Origin: Spirobacillus cienkowskii
GTDB lineage: Bacteria > Bdellovibrionota_B > Oligoflexia > Silvanigrellales > Silvanigrellaceae
DNA: 64,000 nt
Assembly: GCF_037081835.1 (NCBI RefSeq)
Contig: NZ_CP146516.1
Coordinates: forward strand, 62,001 to 126,000
Direction: 5' to 3'
The notes beneath the pieces are model-generated. The model was not told the DNA's origin, searched no databases, and worked only from the letters and a program-made list of their open reading frames with translations. Positions within the stretch are counted from its first letter, which is position 1; each line of letters starts with the position of its first letter. The position numbers and the translations under genes are program-made. This document shows positions 18,549 through 28,088 of this stretch, in pieces.

Positions 18549-19523
18549 TTAGCGTTTGTTGTTATCACGTTGTTGTCTATATTGGTTGTTATTTTGTTGG
18601 TTACTTGAGTTTTGATCTTCATAAAATCTTTGTGAATTTTGGTAATTAGCTCGAGTGTTAAATCTTTGATTCTGAGCATTATTATTTTGATATTGATTTC
18701 TAAAATTGTTTTGATTTGAGTTTTGTTGTCTTGAGTTATTATTTTGTTGTTGATAATTTCTATTGTTAAGCTGTGATCTATTGTTGTTTTGTTGTTGAGG
18801 GTTTCTTGGTTGAAAGCCAAAACGATTTCTATTTTGCAAATTGTTTTGTTGTTGCCTATTGTTCATTGAATGATGACTTAAATGAGGCTGAGGAGCGGCC
18901 TGCGTTCCATCAGAATGAACGTAACCTGTTCTGGTCATCAAATGACTGGGTGTCGGTCTCATTTGATCTTCAAAAACTCTTTTTGCAACGCCTTCTGCGA
19001 CAAGTTCAACAAGTAAATCTTCTACAGAAATACCTTCCATTTTTGACATTTGCCGGAGCTGATTCATCAGCGACCACGAAAAAGATACAGAGATATTATT
19101 TTGAGAAAAATCCCTAATTTCTGATGAATTTTGAAGGTCTTCTTCGCAAAAGTCGTCAGAATAATTTTCATTTTCTTGGAATTCTTGGGAAACATCATTA
19201 ACTGCAAAATCATTATTTTGCTCAATTTCCCAATTTACTTCGGATTCTAAAGTTTCATCGGAAGAGTCTTCTATATGATTTAGTGTCACCACATTCTCCA
19301 CTTCTTTAACAGGCTGATGATTATTTTCTGTTGTAATTTCAGGATGAATTTCATCTTCTTTAATTAAATGCGTTTCTTCTAACGAAGGTGTGCAAACTGC
19401 TTTGAGTTTAGGTGGGCGACCTCTGCCTCGTTTAGAAGGAGATGATTCTATTCCCCCTGTTTCTTTTGATGATTCTTCGAAAAGTGATAATGAAAAATAC
19501 CTACGAGTGTGAAAATAAATCAC
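18549..19523 (-). CDS. AT-hook and Asn/Gln-rich protein with a ribbon-helix-helix-like segment
   Basis: Unrecognised as a whole. The GTG at 19523 is chosen because GGAG lies seven bases upstream; an upstream TTG at 19559 has no such site. Near residue 35 is an AT-hook-like GRGRPPK motif. An acidic linker rich in Glu, Asp, Ser and Asn follows, then a compact segment near residues 150-185 (SVSFSWSLMNQLRQMSKMEG, then SVEDLLVELVAEG) resembling a ribbon-helix-helix strand-helix-helix. The last 90 or so residues are almost entirely Asn, Gln, Arg, Tyr and Phe, a prion-like low-complexity tail. Nucleoid or RNA binding is possible, but this is inference. Confidence 0.7.
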   Translation of the reverse strand: MIYFHTRRYFSLSLFEESSKETGGIESSPSKRGRGRPPKLKAVCTPSLEETHLIKEDEIHPEITTENNHQPVKEVENVVTLNHIEDSSDETLESEVNWEIEQNNDFAVNDVSQEFQENENYSDDFCEEDLQNSSEIRDFSQNNISVSFSWSLMNQLRQMSKMEGISVEDLLVELVAEGVAKRVFEDQMRPTPSHLMTRTGYVHSDGTQAAPQPHLSHHSMNNRQQQNNLQNRNRFGFQPRNPQQQNNNRSQLNNRNYQQQNNNSRQQNSNQNNFRNQYQNNNAQNQRFNTRANYQNSQRFYEDQNSSNQQNNNQYRQQRDNNKR

Positions 19524-19758
19524 GACGATACTCCAATATAAAGTAACAATAACAAGCAATGTTTAATAAATTAATTATTCAGGTAAAAATTCTATAAAAA
19601 TCCTATGCAATTAAATAAAAACATGAAACATTTAGAAGGAGAGGTATTCTCACTTCTTACATAATCCCATAAAAGAGCTTTCAAAACAAGTATCTTAAAC
19701 CAGTCTATCAAGGATTTTTTTACCTATATATTTTACAAAATGATATTGGTAAAAATGA

Positions 19759-20721
19759 TCAATTTGTTTCGCTTAAATCGTGCAGATCAGCGAATTCTGA
19801 AAGCATACTTAAATTTTCGGTCCAACCAGGTTTAACTTTAACAAAAAGTTCTAAGAATACCTTCTTTTCAAGATGTTTTTCTAATGAAACTCTTGCTAAC
19901 ATTCCAATATTTTTAAGTCGCACCCCTTTTTTTCCAATGACTATACCTTTTTGAGATTCGCGATCTACAATTAATGTTGCTAAAATTTTTACGACTTTTT
20001 GCTCAGTGGTAAATTTTTCAATAACAACAGCTATTTTATATGGCAGCTCCTGACCAAGCTGACGAAAAATTTGTTCACGAATAATTTCACTACATACAAA
20101 TTTTTGCGATCTGTCAGTAAGATCATCCTCGCCAAATAGCCAATCGCTAATCGGCATATGAGTGGATATGAGCTTTCTCATAAATACGACATGTTCTGGA
20201 GTTTTAGATGAAACTAGAATAGACGTATTTTCAGCAAGTTGACAATTTAAACTATTTGAAGAACTCAAATCCTTTAAAAGGCTTTGAAATTGTTGTTCAA
20301 TGTTTAGTCTTTCTTGTTCTGCTTCTTTTATCTTAACCTTATCTGATTTAGTTGCAAGGAGTAGAAGCTTTTTATTGTATTTTTTTAAAATACCCTTTAG
20401 CCAAAGTGTATCTTCTGGATGCCAGCCCTGAGAAACGTCAATCAAATAACATACAAGGTCGGCTTCAGCTAATACGTTCCAGGCTGTTTTGTTCATCATT
20501 TGATTGATTTTAGGCAACCCTTGATCTTGATGAATGCCTGGGGTGTCAAGCAAAAGAATTTGACAATCGCTTTCTGTGAAAATGCCTAAAATTTTGTTTC
20601 TTGTTGTTTGGGGCTTATTGCTGACAACAGCTAATTTTGAGCCAAGTATTGCATTTAAAAACGTGCTTTTTCCCGCATTGGGTCTGCCAAGTAATGCCAC
20701 ATATCCGCATTTTTTCTTCAT
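19759..20721 (-). CDS. era: GTPase Era, 16S rRNA/30S assembly factor
   Basis: Binds the 3' end of 16S rRNA during 30S maturation. G1 is GRPNAGKST at about residues 12-20, the switch region has KPQTTRNKILGI, G3 is DTPGI and G4 is TKSD. The C-terminal KH domain contains the GKKGVRLKNIG loop near residue 275. The 320-residue length is slightly above average. It overlaps rnc by 4 bp; rnc-era pairing is common and both proteins act on rRNA. Confidence 0.96.
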   Translation of the reverse strand: MKKKCGYVALLGRPNAGKSTFLNAILGSKLAVVSNKPQTTRNKILGIFTESDCQILLLDTPGIHQDQGLPKINQMMNKTAWNVLAEADLVCYLIDVSQGWHPEDTLWLKGILKKYNKKLLLLATKSDKVKIKEAEQERLNIEQQFQSLLKDLSSSNSLNCQLAENTSILVSSKTPEHVVFMRKLISTHMPISDWLFGEDDLTDRSQKFVCSEIIREQIFRQLGQELPYKIAVVIEKFTTEQKVVKILATLIVDRESQKGIVIGKKGVRLKNIGMLARVSLEKHLEKKVFLELFVKVKPGWTENLSMLSEFADLHDLSETN

Positions 20722-21545
20722 TTTTTACCTTCAAAAAAACTAATGACCATATCTTTTGTTAATTTTCCTAATTCAATTTCATTTAAAATTTTTTCTGCAA
20801 CCTTTTTGCTAGCTTCTCTTTTGCTAGCTGCAGATGCTCTTCCTATTTCTGTGTTTCCAACAAAGGCGGCAACAATAAAAAAAGTTTCTTGGGGGGTTCC
20901 CTCGGTACCTATCGTTCTATAGGATGGAGGAAGACCTATAATTCCTTGAGTCCATTGTTGTAACTTACTTTTTGAATCAAATTTAAGAAGAATGTCTTGT
21001 CCAGCTTTAAGATCGTTGGCAAAAACTTTAAGTAACCACATATGTGCTTTTTCTTCGCCGGCGTCAAGAAGTAAAGCGGCGGTTACGGCCTCAAAAGCGT
21101 CAGCAAGGACGTTATCTCTTCTTTGAGGGTTTGAGTTCATTTCTGCTTTTCCAACCAGAAGACATTCTCCTATACCAAGATCTCTGCTTTTTAAAGCAAG
21201 ATTTTCTGTTCCTACTATTGCTGCTCTTAAGCGAGAAAGATCGCCTTCTTGCAAAGACTTGTGGGCAATCATGGCTTCAGAAGCAATAAAAAAGCTAAGA
21301 AACGCATCGCCAAAAAACTCAAGACGTTCATTTGAAAATATGCCAGATCTATCGTGAGGCCAGTAGACGAGAGATGAACGATGAACAATAGAAATAGCGG
21401 CAATTTTTTTGTCTTTATATCTGTGATCTTGTATTTCTCCAAGTTTATCAATATTGGCTTCAATTTGAGGGAAAACTCGGCTTAACTTTACAAAATTAAG
21501 CTCACACAAGTGAGATTTAAGAAGCAAAAGACGATCGCTGAACAT
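20718..21545 (-). CDS. rnc: Ribonuclease III
   Basis: Double-strand-specific endoribonuclease for rRNA and mRNA processing. The catalytic signature NERLEFFGDAFLSFF is at about residues 78-92 and the second acidic cluster DNVLADAFEAVTAALLLDAG at about 142-160. A C-terminal dsRNA-binding domain follows, ending with the Ser/Ala/Lys-rich helix SKREASKKVAEKIL. Length 275, with an N-terminal extension of about 30 residues. It overlaps mnmA upstream by one base and era downstream by 4 bp. Confidence 0.95.
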   Translation of the reverse strand: MFSDRLLLLKSHLCELNFVKLSRVFPQIEANIDKLGEIQDHRYKDKKIAAISIVHRSSLVYWPHDRSGIFSNERLEFFGDAFLSFFIASEAMIAHKSLQEGDLSRLRAAIVGTENLALKSRDLGIGECLLVGKAEMNSNPQRRDNVLADAFEAVTAALLLDAGEEKAHMWLLKVFANDLKAGQDILLKFDSKSKLQQWTQGIIGLPPSYRTIGTEGTPQETFFIVAAFVGNTEIGRASAASKREASKKVAEKILNEIELGKLTKDMVISFFEGKK

Positions 21546-22639
21546 TATTGTATGACCTTATCAATAAAGCCACCACCTATCACTTCGTCGTTATAGTATA
21601 AAACAGCTATTTGTCCTGGTGTTACAGACTTTTGTGGCACCTTAAAATGCAAATAAGTAGAATTATCATTTTTAACTACAGTTGCTTTGCATGGTGTTGA
21701 GCGATAGCGAATTTTTACATCATATTCGCAATCAAAGCGATGAGGTCGAATTGAATGAAAATCTTTAAATTTAAAACCTGATCGTAAAAGAAATTGTTCG
21801 TTTCCAACATAGACTGTTCCTGAGGAGGAGTCTATGCGAGTTACATATAATGGAGTAGGGTATGAGATTTTTAAGCCTTTTCTTTGCCCAACTGTGAATT
21901 GGTGTATTCCCTCATGTTCTCCTAAAAGTTGCCCATCTTCATGGCGTATTTCGCCTTTAATAATTTTATTTTCAGAAACGCGTTTGGATATGAATTTAGC
22001 GTAATCATTATTGGGAATAAAACATATTTCCATGCTTTCTTTTTTATTTGCATTCACCAAACCATATTTTTCTGCAAGTGTTCTCACTTCTGTTTTGGAT
22101 AAACACCCTACAGGAAATAGAGTTTTAGAAAGTCTTTCTTGAGTAAGAGAATATAAAAAGTAGCTTTGATCTTTGTGGGGATCTAATCCTTTTACAAGTT
22201 TATATTGTCCATAAACTTCGTCATAACTTATTTGGGCATAATGTCCTGTTGCCACAAAATCACATCCAAGTCTTTGCGCTCTATCAAGTAAGTGATCAAA
22301 TTTTAAAAAAGTATTGCAGGCAACGCAAGGATTAGGAGTTCGTCCTTTTAAGTATTCTTCAGTAAAATAATCAACCACATTCTCTTTAAAATCTTCTTGG
22401 TAATCAAACACATAAAAAGGAATACCGAGTTTGTGGGCAACCATTCTGGCGTCAGCAACATCGTCTAAACTGCAACATGTATCAAATTTACTATTGGGGT
22501 CGCAGCTCGTTTCGTTTTGAGAATAATCCCAAAGCTGCATTGTAACACCAATAACATCATAACCTTTTTCTACAAGCAAAGCAGCAGCAACAGAGCTATC
22601 TACACCGCCAGACATAGCAACAAGAACACGTTTTTTCAT
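21545..22639 (-). CDS. mnmA: tRNA-specific 2-thiouridylase MnmA
   Basis: Thiolates wobble U34 of Lys, Glu and Gln tRNAs. The PP-loop VAMSGGVDSSVAAALL is at the N-terminus. GRTPNPCVACN supplies the first catalytic Cys near residue 105, and a second Cys lies in MEICFIPNNDY near residue 203. ATGHYAQ and the GQRKGL segment are also family hallmarks. Length (364) is standard. It sits in a tight minus-strand operon, 3 bp after the 160-residue unknown gene. Confidence 0.96.
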   Translation of the reverse strand: MKKRVLVAMSGGVDSSVAAALLVEKGYDVIGVTMQLWDYSQNETSCDPNSKFDTCCSLDDVADARMVAHKLGIPFYVFDYQEDFKENVVDYFTEEYLKGRTPNPCVACNTFLKFDHLLDRAQRLGCDFVATGHYAQISYDEVYGQYKLVKGLDPHKDQSYFLYSLTQERLSKTLFPVGCLSKTEVRTLAEKYGLVNANKKESMEICFIPNNDYAKFISKRVSENKIIKGEIRHEDGQLLGEHEGIHQFTVGQRKGLKISYPTPLYVTRIDSSSGTVYVGNEQFLLRSGFKFKDFHSIRPHRFDCEYDVKIRYRSTPCKATVVKNDNSTYLHFKVPQKSVTPGQIAVLYYNDEVIGGGFIDKVIQ

Positions 22640-22642
22640 ATA

Positions 22643-23125
22643 TTAAGTCTCTGATGAAATTGGGAGAATATCATATCCTCCATAACCATGTTTTGATAAA
22701 AATTCGTTAGCATTTATTTCTAGATCAAGGTTACGAATAAAGCCTCTAATGTAAAAAGTTAACCCTTCAAATTCATGTTTGCTCCAGTCTAGTGGAACAA
22801 ATACAGTACGCTCTTCTGAAAAATAATTAGTCCAATAAATGTCTAAGTAGTCTAGCATTGTTAATGCAATCGCAGAGTTTTGGTAACTTTGATTTGTTTC
22901 TTTTATAAATACACATTCTATAGGATATGATTTAGTCATATCTTTTTTTGTTAAAGATATACACAATTGAACTTGGTTTTGATCAAAACTTGATTCGATT
23001 TCAAAATGTTCATTATCTAAATAAATCATATGTTTTTTATTAATAAGTTTTGTTACTTTAAATAGCTCGTCGTCTGGCCATGTTGCGGTTAATTTGTTGT
23101 TTTTTATGTATGATAATTTTTGCAT
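22643..23125 (-). CDS. Conserved-looking small protein of unknown function
   Basis: I do not recognise this 160-residue protein. It has no signal peptide or membrane segment and is rich in predicted beta strands with scattered aromatic residues. It ends with a Gly/Tyr motif (KHGYGGYDILP). It lies 3 bp from both mnmA and the DUF6178-like gene, so it is part of the same transcript; that is the only clue to its role. Confidence 0.7.
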   Translation of the reverse strand: MQKLSYIKNNKLTATWPDDELFKVTKLINKKHMIYLDNEHFEIESSFDQNQVQLCISLTKKDMTKSYPIECVFIKETNQSYQNSAIALTMLDYLDIYWTNYFSEERTVFVPLDWSKHEFEGLTFYIRGFIRNLDLEINANEFLSKHGYGGYDILPISSET

Positions 23126-23128
23126 ATT

Positions 23129-24967
23129 TTACGCCTCCATCAATAAATTATGATGAATATTATTAATAAAAACTCTGGCTGATTCAATCTCATTTAGTGT
23201 TTCAAATGGTTTGAAGTTGTTTTGAATTTTTATTGTACTTACTAATTTTTCTGCTGCAAGCAGTTCAGAAAACATAGGCACTTTACCAAACAATGATTCA
23301 AATACCAAGAAAAGTTCTTGTGATATATGAGTCTCAATATCGTCAAGCCATTTGTTGATGTCAGGATATCTTTGATTTTCAACTAATTTATTTAAAGGTA
23401 TTTCTAAATTATTAGAATCACTCATTGTAATAGTTCTTAGAGACTTTAATTTGCCATTATATAAGCTAGTGTCTAAGGAAACAATTTTGTGTCCAAGATC
23501 TTTTTGCAAGCCAGTTAGTATGCTCCAACCAATTTGAAATATATATTCTGGTCCTAATAATTGCAGACAGGTGGTTCCTTGTTCGAGATCGGTTTCAGTA
23601 TTATTAAAGTTTAATTGAAATTCATTAGCATTTAGTAAACAGTACTCTAAACCAATATTGAGTGCACCACGAACTATAAGAAGAGATCGTGCAAGTCCTT
23701 CGTTATCGAGCGAATTCATTGCACCTGATACGAGTATATTTGATAAGTTTGCGATTCGTTTTTTTAGATAAATAGATTCTTCCAAACTTTTATTACTTAA
23801 TTCAATAAAAACTTTTTCAATTAATAATTGAGGTGCAGCTAATTGCTTAATATAAACGCTTTCGGAGCGAAACAACAGCATATTACAATGAGCGATAATT
23901 TTTTCTGTACATTCTACAATAAAATCGTCATCTTCATAAAAATATTCTGGTCTTGCATTATCTGAACCAATAATATTTTTTAAAGTATCCTCGCCTAAGG
24001 TGTGTTGTAAATAGCGAGTGCCTTCTTCTGGGTCAAGTTTTGATAAAAATTGGACAATTTGATCTTGTAGTTCAGAATTTAAGGACTCATCTGATTTTAA
24101 TAAATTATAATTATTTTTAGAATTTATTTTTTTTATGGTTTCTATTCTTTTGGATTCTAATTCTTTTTCTTGTTGAATTAATTTTTTAAGATAACTTAGT
24201 TCTTTAGGAATAAGAGCTTTTAAAGCATCTTCTTTTGATACAAAACCTTGATCTGCTAATCTAGAATTTTTCCAACGTAACCCAAATTCTAGAGACTCCT
24301 GTCTTACAAGCATTGTTGAATGAGCTAAAATTGAAGCTGCTATACGTGCGTTTAAAATATATAAAGAATCTATAAAAGGTTTTAATATTTCAAAATATTC
24401 TGGGTCTTCATGACAAATTTTTAAGTAAAATTTATTGTCAGCAGTTTTCCACCAGTTTTCTTTAATGTCTTCGTTAATATGGTAAAGACCTTCTGGAATA
24501 ATTTCAAAAATTTTTGAAAAAATTAAGACAATGGTTTCTTCTTCGAGTTCGATAATTCTTTGGGCAGCAAATTCTGGAGATATTTCCATCCATAAGCGAA
24601 TCCATGACATAATTTTACAAGTGGATATATCCCATGTTTCAAATTCCTGTGATTTTTCCCAAATATCAAAATCAAGTATTTTTTGAAGTTGTTCTCCTCT
24701 AACCCATTCTACCACCTCTAAGGAATCTTCAAAACCATGCGCCATAATACTGCGGTATAAGGTGTGTGCGGGGGCAATATGGGCAAGAAAAGGCAAGCTT
24801 GGTTGACTAATAAGCCAATCAATATCTAGTAGAGCTGGAGCAAAAAGGTTTTCTGAAGCGGGTTTCCATGGAACTCCGCTTCTTGCCATAACCATCTTTT
24901 TGTTAATGTTTGGACTCATTTCTTCTGATTCTATAGATAAATTTTTTGGCATATGAAGTTTAAACAT
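23129..24967 (-). CDS. DUF6178-like protein of unknown function
   Basis: Large (612 residues), soluble and helical. The stretch from about residue 70 (hydrophobic helices, then a LDFDIWEKS segment and SWIRLWMEISPEFAAQRI) resembles DUF6178 proteins of delta-proteobacterial lineages; this is from memory of the family style, not a search. No catalytic motif is recognised. It is the first gene of the operon with mnmA, rnc and era, suggesting co-expression with RNA-maturation enzymes. Confidence 0.6.
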   Translation of the reverse strand: MFKLHMPKNLSIESEEMSPNINKKMVMARSGVPWKPASENLFAPALLDIDWLISQPSLPFLAHIAPAHTLYRSIMAHGFEDSLEVVEWVRGEQLQKILDFDIWEKSQEFETWDISTCKIMSWIRLWMEISPEFAAQRIIELEEETIVLIFSKIFEIIPEGLYHINEDIKENWWKTADNKFYLKICHEDPEYFEILKPFIDSLYILNARIAASILAHSTMLVRQESLEFGLRWKNSRLADQGFVSKEDALKALIPKELSYLKKLIQQEKELESKRIETIKKINSKNNYNLLKSDESLNSELQDQIVQFLSKLDPEEGTRYLQHTLGEDTLKNIIGSDNARPEYFYEDDDFIVECTEKIIAHCNMLLFRSESVYIKQLAAPQLLIEKVFIELSNKSLEESIYLKKRIANLSNILVSGAMNSLDNEGLARSLLIVRGALNIGLEYCLLNANEFQLNFNNTETDLEQGTTCLQLLGPEYIFQIGWSILTGLQKDLGHKIVSLDTSLYNGKLKSLRTITMSDSNNLEIPLNKLVENQRYPDINKWLDDIETHISQELFLVFESLFGKVPMFSELLAAEKLVSTIKIQNNFKPFETLNEIESARVFINNIHHNLLMEA

Positions 24968-25082
24968 TATGATTCACTCCTTGACCTAATTACCTGAAAA
25001 CAGGCAGTCTTATACTTAGAGAATTTCAATAATAAGTAGATTTTGCACCTGTTTATTGAAGGACGGAAATTTAGGTACCAAC

Positions 25083-25112
25083 TTCAAACAGTCTGCCGTA
25101 GCATGTTATACT
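25083..25112 (+). promoter_or_regulatory. Sigma-70-type promoter for the metallo-beta-lactamase-fold gene
   Basis: TTCAAA (25083-25088) and TATACT (25107-25112) are separated by 18 bp, matching a -35/-10 pair. Transcription would begin near 25119, just before the AAGGAG ribosome-binding site at 25122-25127, so the leader would be very short. Confidence 0.5.
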
Positions 25113-25132
25113 GAATTGCGGAAGGAGAATTT

Positions 25133-26071
25133 GTGCCCCTCTCCACACATATGCCTAAAAACGAAAAAAAAACAACAATTTCAGGTACTAAATCCTTAAT
25201 ACAGAGTGAACAGTTCATCACTTTTTGGGGGACAAGAGGAACAATTCCAACTCCAAATGAAGATATGCTTAAATATGGAGGAAATACGTCTTGTGTTGAA
25301 GTCTTCTCGATATCAAAAACTAAAAGAACTTCAATAATTTTAGATGCTGGTACGGGAATAATAAAATGCTGTGAAAACGCGCTGTTAAGAGGAGATCGTT
25401 CTTTTCATCTTTTACTAACACATATGCACTATGATCATATCATAGGTTTAACAAAATTCATCCCTTTTTTTAGAAAAGACTGTAAAATTCATATTTATGG
25501 TCAAGCAAAACTCGGCTCTACATTAAAAGAAATAATCCAAAAATTCTTTAGTAGTCCTTTTTTTCCAATTGAATTTCATCAGTTACCTGCAGTTGAGAAT
25601 ATCATTTTTCATGATTTGAAAGGCAAAAATGATTTTTTAATTGAAGACGTGCTAGTTGAGTTTTTGCCTCTCAATCATCCTCAAGAGGCTGTTGCCTATA
25701 AAATTTGGAGTGAAGATAAGCAAAATAGTGTCGTTTATGCTACAGATCATGAGCATGGTACGGAGAAGGACAATGATTTAGAAAAATTTATTAAAAACAG
25801 TGACTTATTTATTTACGATTCTACTTTTTCTGATAGCAATTATAAGAACTTTATAGGATGGGGGCATTCTACGGCAAAACAGGGAGCAATATTTGCTCAA
25901 AAAACAGACGTAAAATTTTATGCAATTTTTCACCATGACCCTTCAAGTACAGACAATTTTTTAGAGTCAAAAATTTTAAATGAAGCACGAAGTTTCTTTA
26001 AAAATAGTTTTCTAGCTGCAGAGCACCAAACCTTAAACATCTCTGAGCTAAAAGTGTTATTGACGGAGTAG
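25133..26071 (+). CDS. Metallo-beta-lactamase-fold hydrolase
   Basis: A 312-residue MBL-fold protein. The zinc motif THMHYDH gives H97, H99, D101 and H102, with later ligands in LNHP, ATDHEH and the final FHHDP. The N-terminus FWGTRGTIPTP and GGNTSC stretch is typical of the cyclic-phosphodiesterase/RNase Z-like branch. GTG at 25133 is preferred because AAGGAG lies five bases upstream. Substrate cannot be told from sequence; a cyclic-nucleotide or phosphodiester substrate is the family-based guess. Confidence 0.85.
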   Translation: MPLSTHMPKNEKKTTISGTKSLIQSEQFITFWGTRGTIPTPNEDMLKYGGNTSCVEVFSISKTKRTSIILDAGTGIIKCCENALLRGDRSFHLLLTHMHYDHIIGLTKFIPFFRKDCKIHIYGQAKLGSTLKEIIQKFFSSPFFPIEFHQLPAVENIIFHDLKGKNDFLIEDVLVEFLPLNHPQEAVAYKIWSEDKQNSVVYATDHEHGTEKDNDLEKFIKNSDLFIYDSTFSDSNYKNFIGWGHSTAKQGAIFAQKTDVKFYAIFHHDPSSTDNFLESKILNEARSFFKNSFLAAEHQTLNISELKVLLTE

Positions 26072-26147
26072 TTATATTATGGGAGAGAGTTAGTTTTGGG
26101 TTAAGTACTGCTAAAAATAGCAAAATCCAATTTAATAATTCTCTGGA

Positions 26148-28088
26148 ATGATGACAATGGCATTTCAAAATAAAAAACAAAGAACTTCTTTTAAAGCAAT
26201 ACATAAAAATTTTCGTAAAGAATCTATTCTGCCGACAGAAATGATGTCCAACCCAAATCGTCCTCAGTGGCTAAATCTTCTGCCTTCACAAGTTAACATT
26301 GTATTTTTTGATTTAGAAACGACCGGAGGAAATCCTCATAATAGTTCAATCATCGAAATTGCGGCTATTAAATATTCGAAGGGTAAGGAAGTTGCTAGGT
26401 TTGAAACTCTTGTCAATCCTAAACGACATATTCCAGGTATAGTTCAGAAAATTACAAAAATTACAAATGAAATGGTGGTTAATGCACCTGCTTTTAAAGA
26501 AATTTTTGATGATTTTATAAACTTTGTTGGTGATTCTGTCCTGGTAGCTCATGGTGCACAGTGCGATATTTCTTTTATTTCTCATGCAATGAGAGAGTTT
26601 AGAAACGAAGAGTTTAAAAATTTCTATTTTTGTACACATCTTATTGTGTCAAATATTTTAAACGAAGCTCCTTCTAAAACACTTTCTGGAGTTGCGAGTT
26701 ATTTTGAATTGCCTGTGTTAGAAGCGCATAATGCATTAGCTGACGCAGAAATGACAGCAAATATTTTTTGGAGGTTGCTCGAAATAACAGAAAAAATTGG
26801 TTTTAGAACATGCGATGATTTATTAAAGTTACAATCAGATGCAGAAACTATTAGAAAGTTGGGGCCAGGAATTAATCCTTCAATTGTTGATAATATACCA
26901 TCTACTCCAGGAATATTATATGTTTTAAATTCTCATCATGAAATTTCATTTTTAACTGCTTCGTCGAGTATAAAAAAATCTCTGCAACATCTTACTGAAA
27001 TTGGTTCAGATAAAGAAATGAACAAGATTATTGTTGATGCATCAGGATTTAAATTTGAGCGTTGCAATAATTTACTTGAGGCTTTAATTCAAGAAAAACG
27101 AGCTTTAAAAAGAATTTCTCTTACTATAGATCCGAGAAAAGCACAAAATAGAAGTGAAAATTTTTTACAAATATTTATTCCTGATGACATGCTAGATTTT
27201 GCTCGAGCTTATCCAGAAAAAGTTCCATTTTTAATTCCGCAGTACGCTGAGTTACATTCTGAAGAAAGCATTGAAAACGAAACACATATTGAGGAAAGTA
27301 AGCAAAATACTAATTTGTATGTTACTTTTGGAGAGCAAGACGATTCAGTAATACCAATAACAAGAACTAGAAAAATTAATGATATTTTAAAGTCAGATAA
27401 ATTTAAAATTTTAAGACATCGAAGTCATGCAAAGGATACATGTATTCGTATTGGTCATCTCAAAGAGGGTATAGGTTATTGTTTTGGGCCATTTTCTCAA
27501 GCTAAAGCAGCTTTAGCAGAAGTTTTGGAGATAGCAGAACATTTTCCTTTTGAACACAATTCTTTTACAATGCGAGAAAGATTTGCGCATTTACGGGTTA
27601 TAATTTCATTACTGAATGGCAATATTGAAAAAGAAATTCATCACTTAGAAAGTGCAAATAAAAAAATAAAAGCAGTCAAAAATTTTTCTAGATGGTTAAG
27701 AAATTTAAATTTATTACGCGAAGTAAAAAATGTTACGAGTAACGTAAACTCTTTTATTGTAAAGCAAACTCTTCCCTCTGGATTAAGTGTAATATCAAAT
27801 AATGATTTTAAAGAGTTTGATATTGCTGTTATTGTAAGAGGTCGAGTTGTTAAAAAAACTAGACTTCCTTTTGAACAAGGAGAACGATTAAAAAGTTCTC
27901 GTTATTTTACAAGACTATTTCATGATTATCTTAAAGAAATAAAATCGCCGTTAATGCCTATAGTTTTTACCGATGATGTTTGCTCTGATATGGAATTGTT
28001 TAGTTACTGGTTACAAAACAAAAAAGGCGAAGGTGAGTGGGTCAGTTTTTATGAACTTGAAGGCTTATTTAATATTTCATTACTTTAA
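26148..28088 (+). CDS. DnaQ-family exonuclease fused to a UvrC-like region
   Basis: Residues about 45-215 form a DEDDh exonuclease: DLETTGG supplies D and E, AHGAQCDISF the next Asp, and HNALADAEM the final His/Asp pair. Further on, PGILYVLNSHHEISFL resembles the start of a GIY-YIG domain, but the second motif and the catalytic Arg are not recognisable. The C-terminal 250 residues resemble the extra region of DnaQ-UvrC fusion proteins such as those in actinobacteria. The exonuclease is probably active; the GIY-YIG part is probably structural. It lies 76 bp after the MBL-fold gene in the same direction. Confidence 0.78.
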   Translation: MMTMAFQNKKQRTSFKAIHKNFRKESILPTEMMSNPNRPQWLNLLPSQVNIVFFDLETTGGNPHNSSIIEIAAIKYSKGKEVARFETLVNPKRHIPGIVQKITKITNEMVVNAPAFKEIFDDFINFVGDSVLVAHGAQCDISFISHAMREFRNEEFKNFYFCTHLIVSNILNEAPSKTLSGVASYFELPVLEAHNALADAEMTANIFWRLLEITEKIGFRTCDDLLKLQSDAETIRKLGPGINPSIVDNIPSTPGILYVLNSHHEISFLTASSSIKKSLQHLTEIGSDKEMNKIIVDASGFKFERCNNLLEALIQEKRALKRISLTIDPRKAQNRSENFLQIFIPDDMLDFARAYPEKVPFLIPQYAELHSEESIENETHIEESKQNTNLYVTFGEQDDSVIPITRTRKINDILKSDKFKILRHRSHAKDTCIRIGHLKEGIGYCFGPFSQAKAALAEVLEIAEHFPFEHNSFTMRERFAHLRVIISLLNGNIEKEIHHLESANKKIKAVKNFSRWLRNLNLLREVKNVTSNVNSFIVKQTLPSGLSVISNNDFKEFDIAVIVRGRVVKKTRLPFEQGERLKSSRYFTRLFHDYLKEIKSPLMPIVFTDDVCSDMELFSYWLQNKKGEGEWVSFYELEGLFNISLL

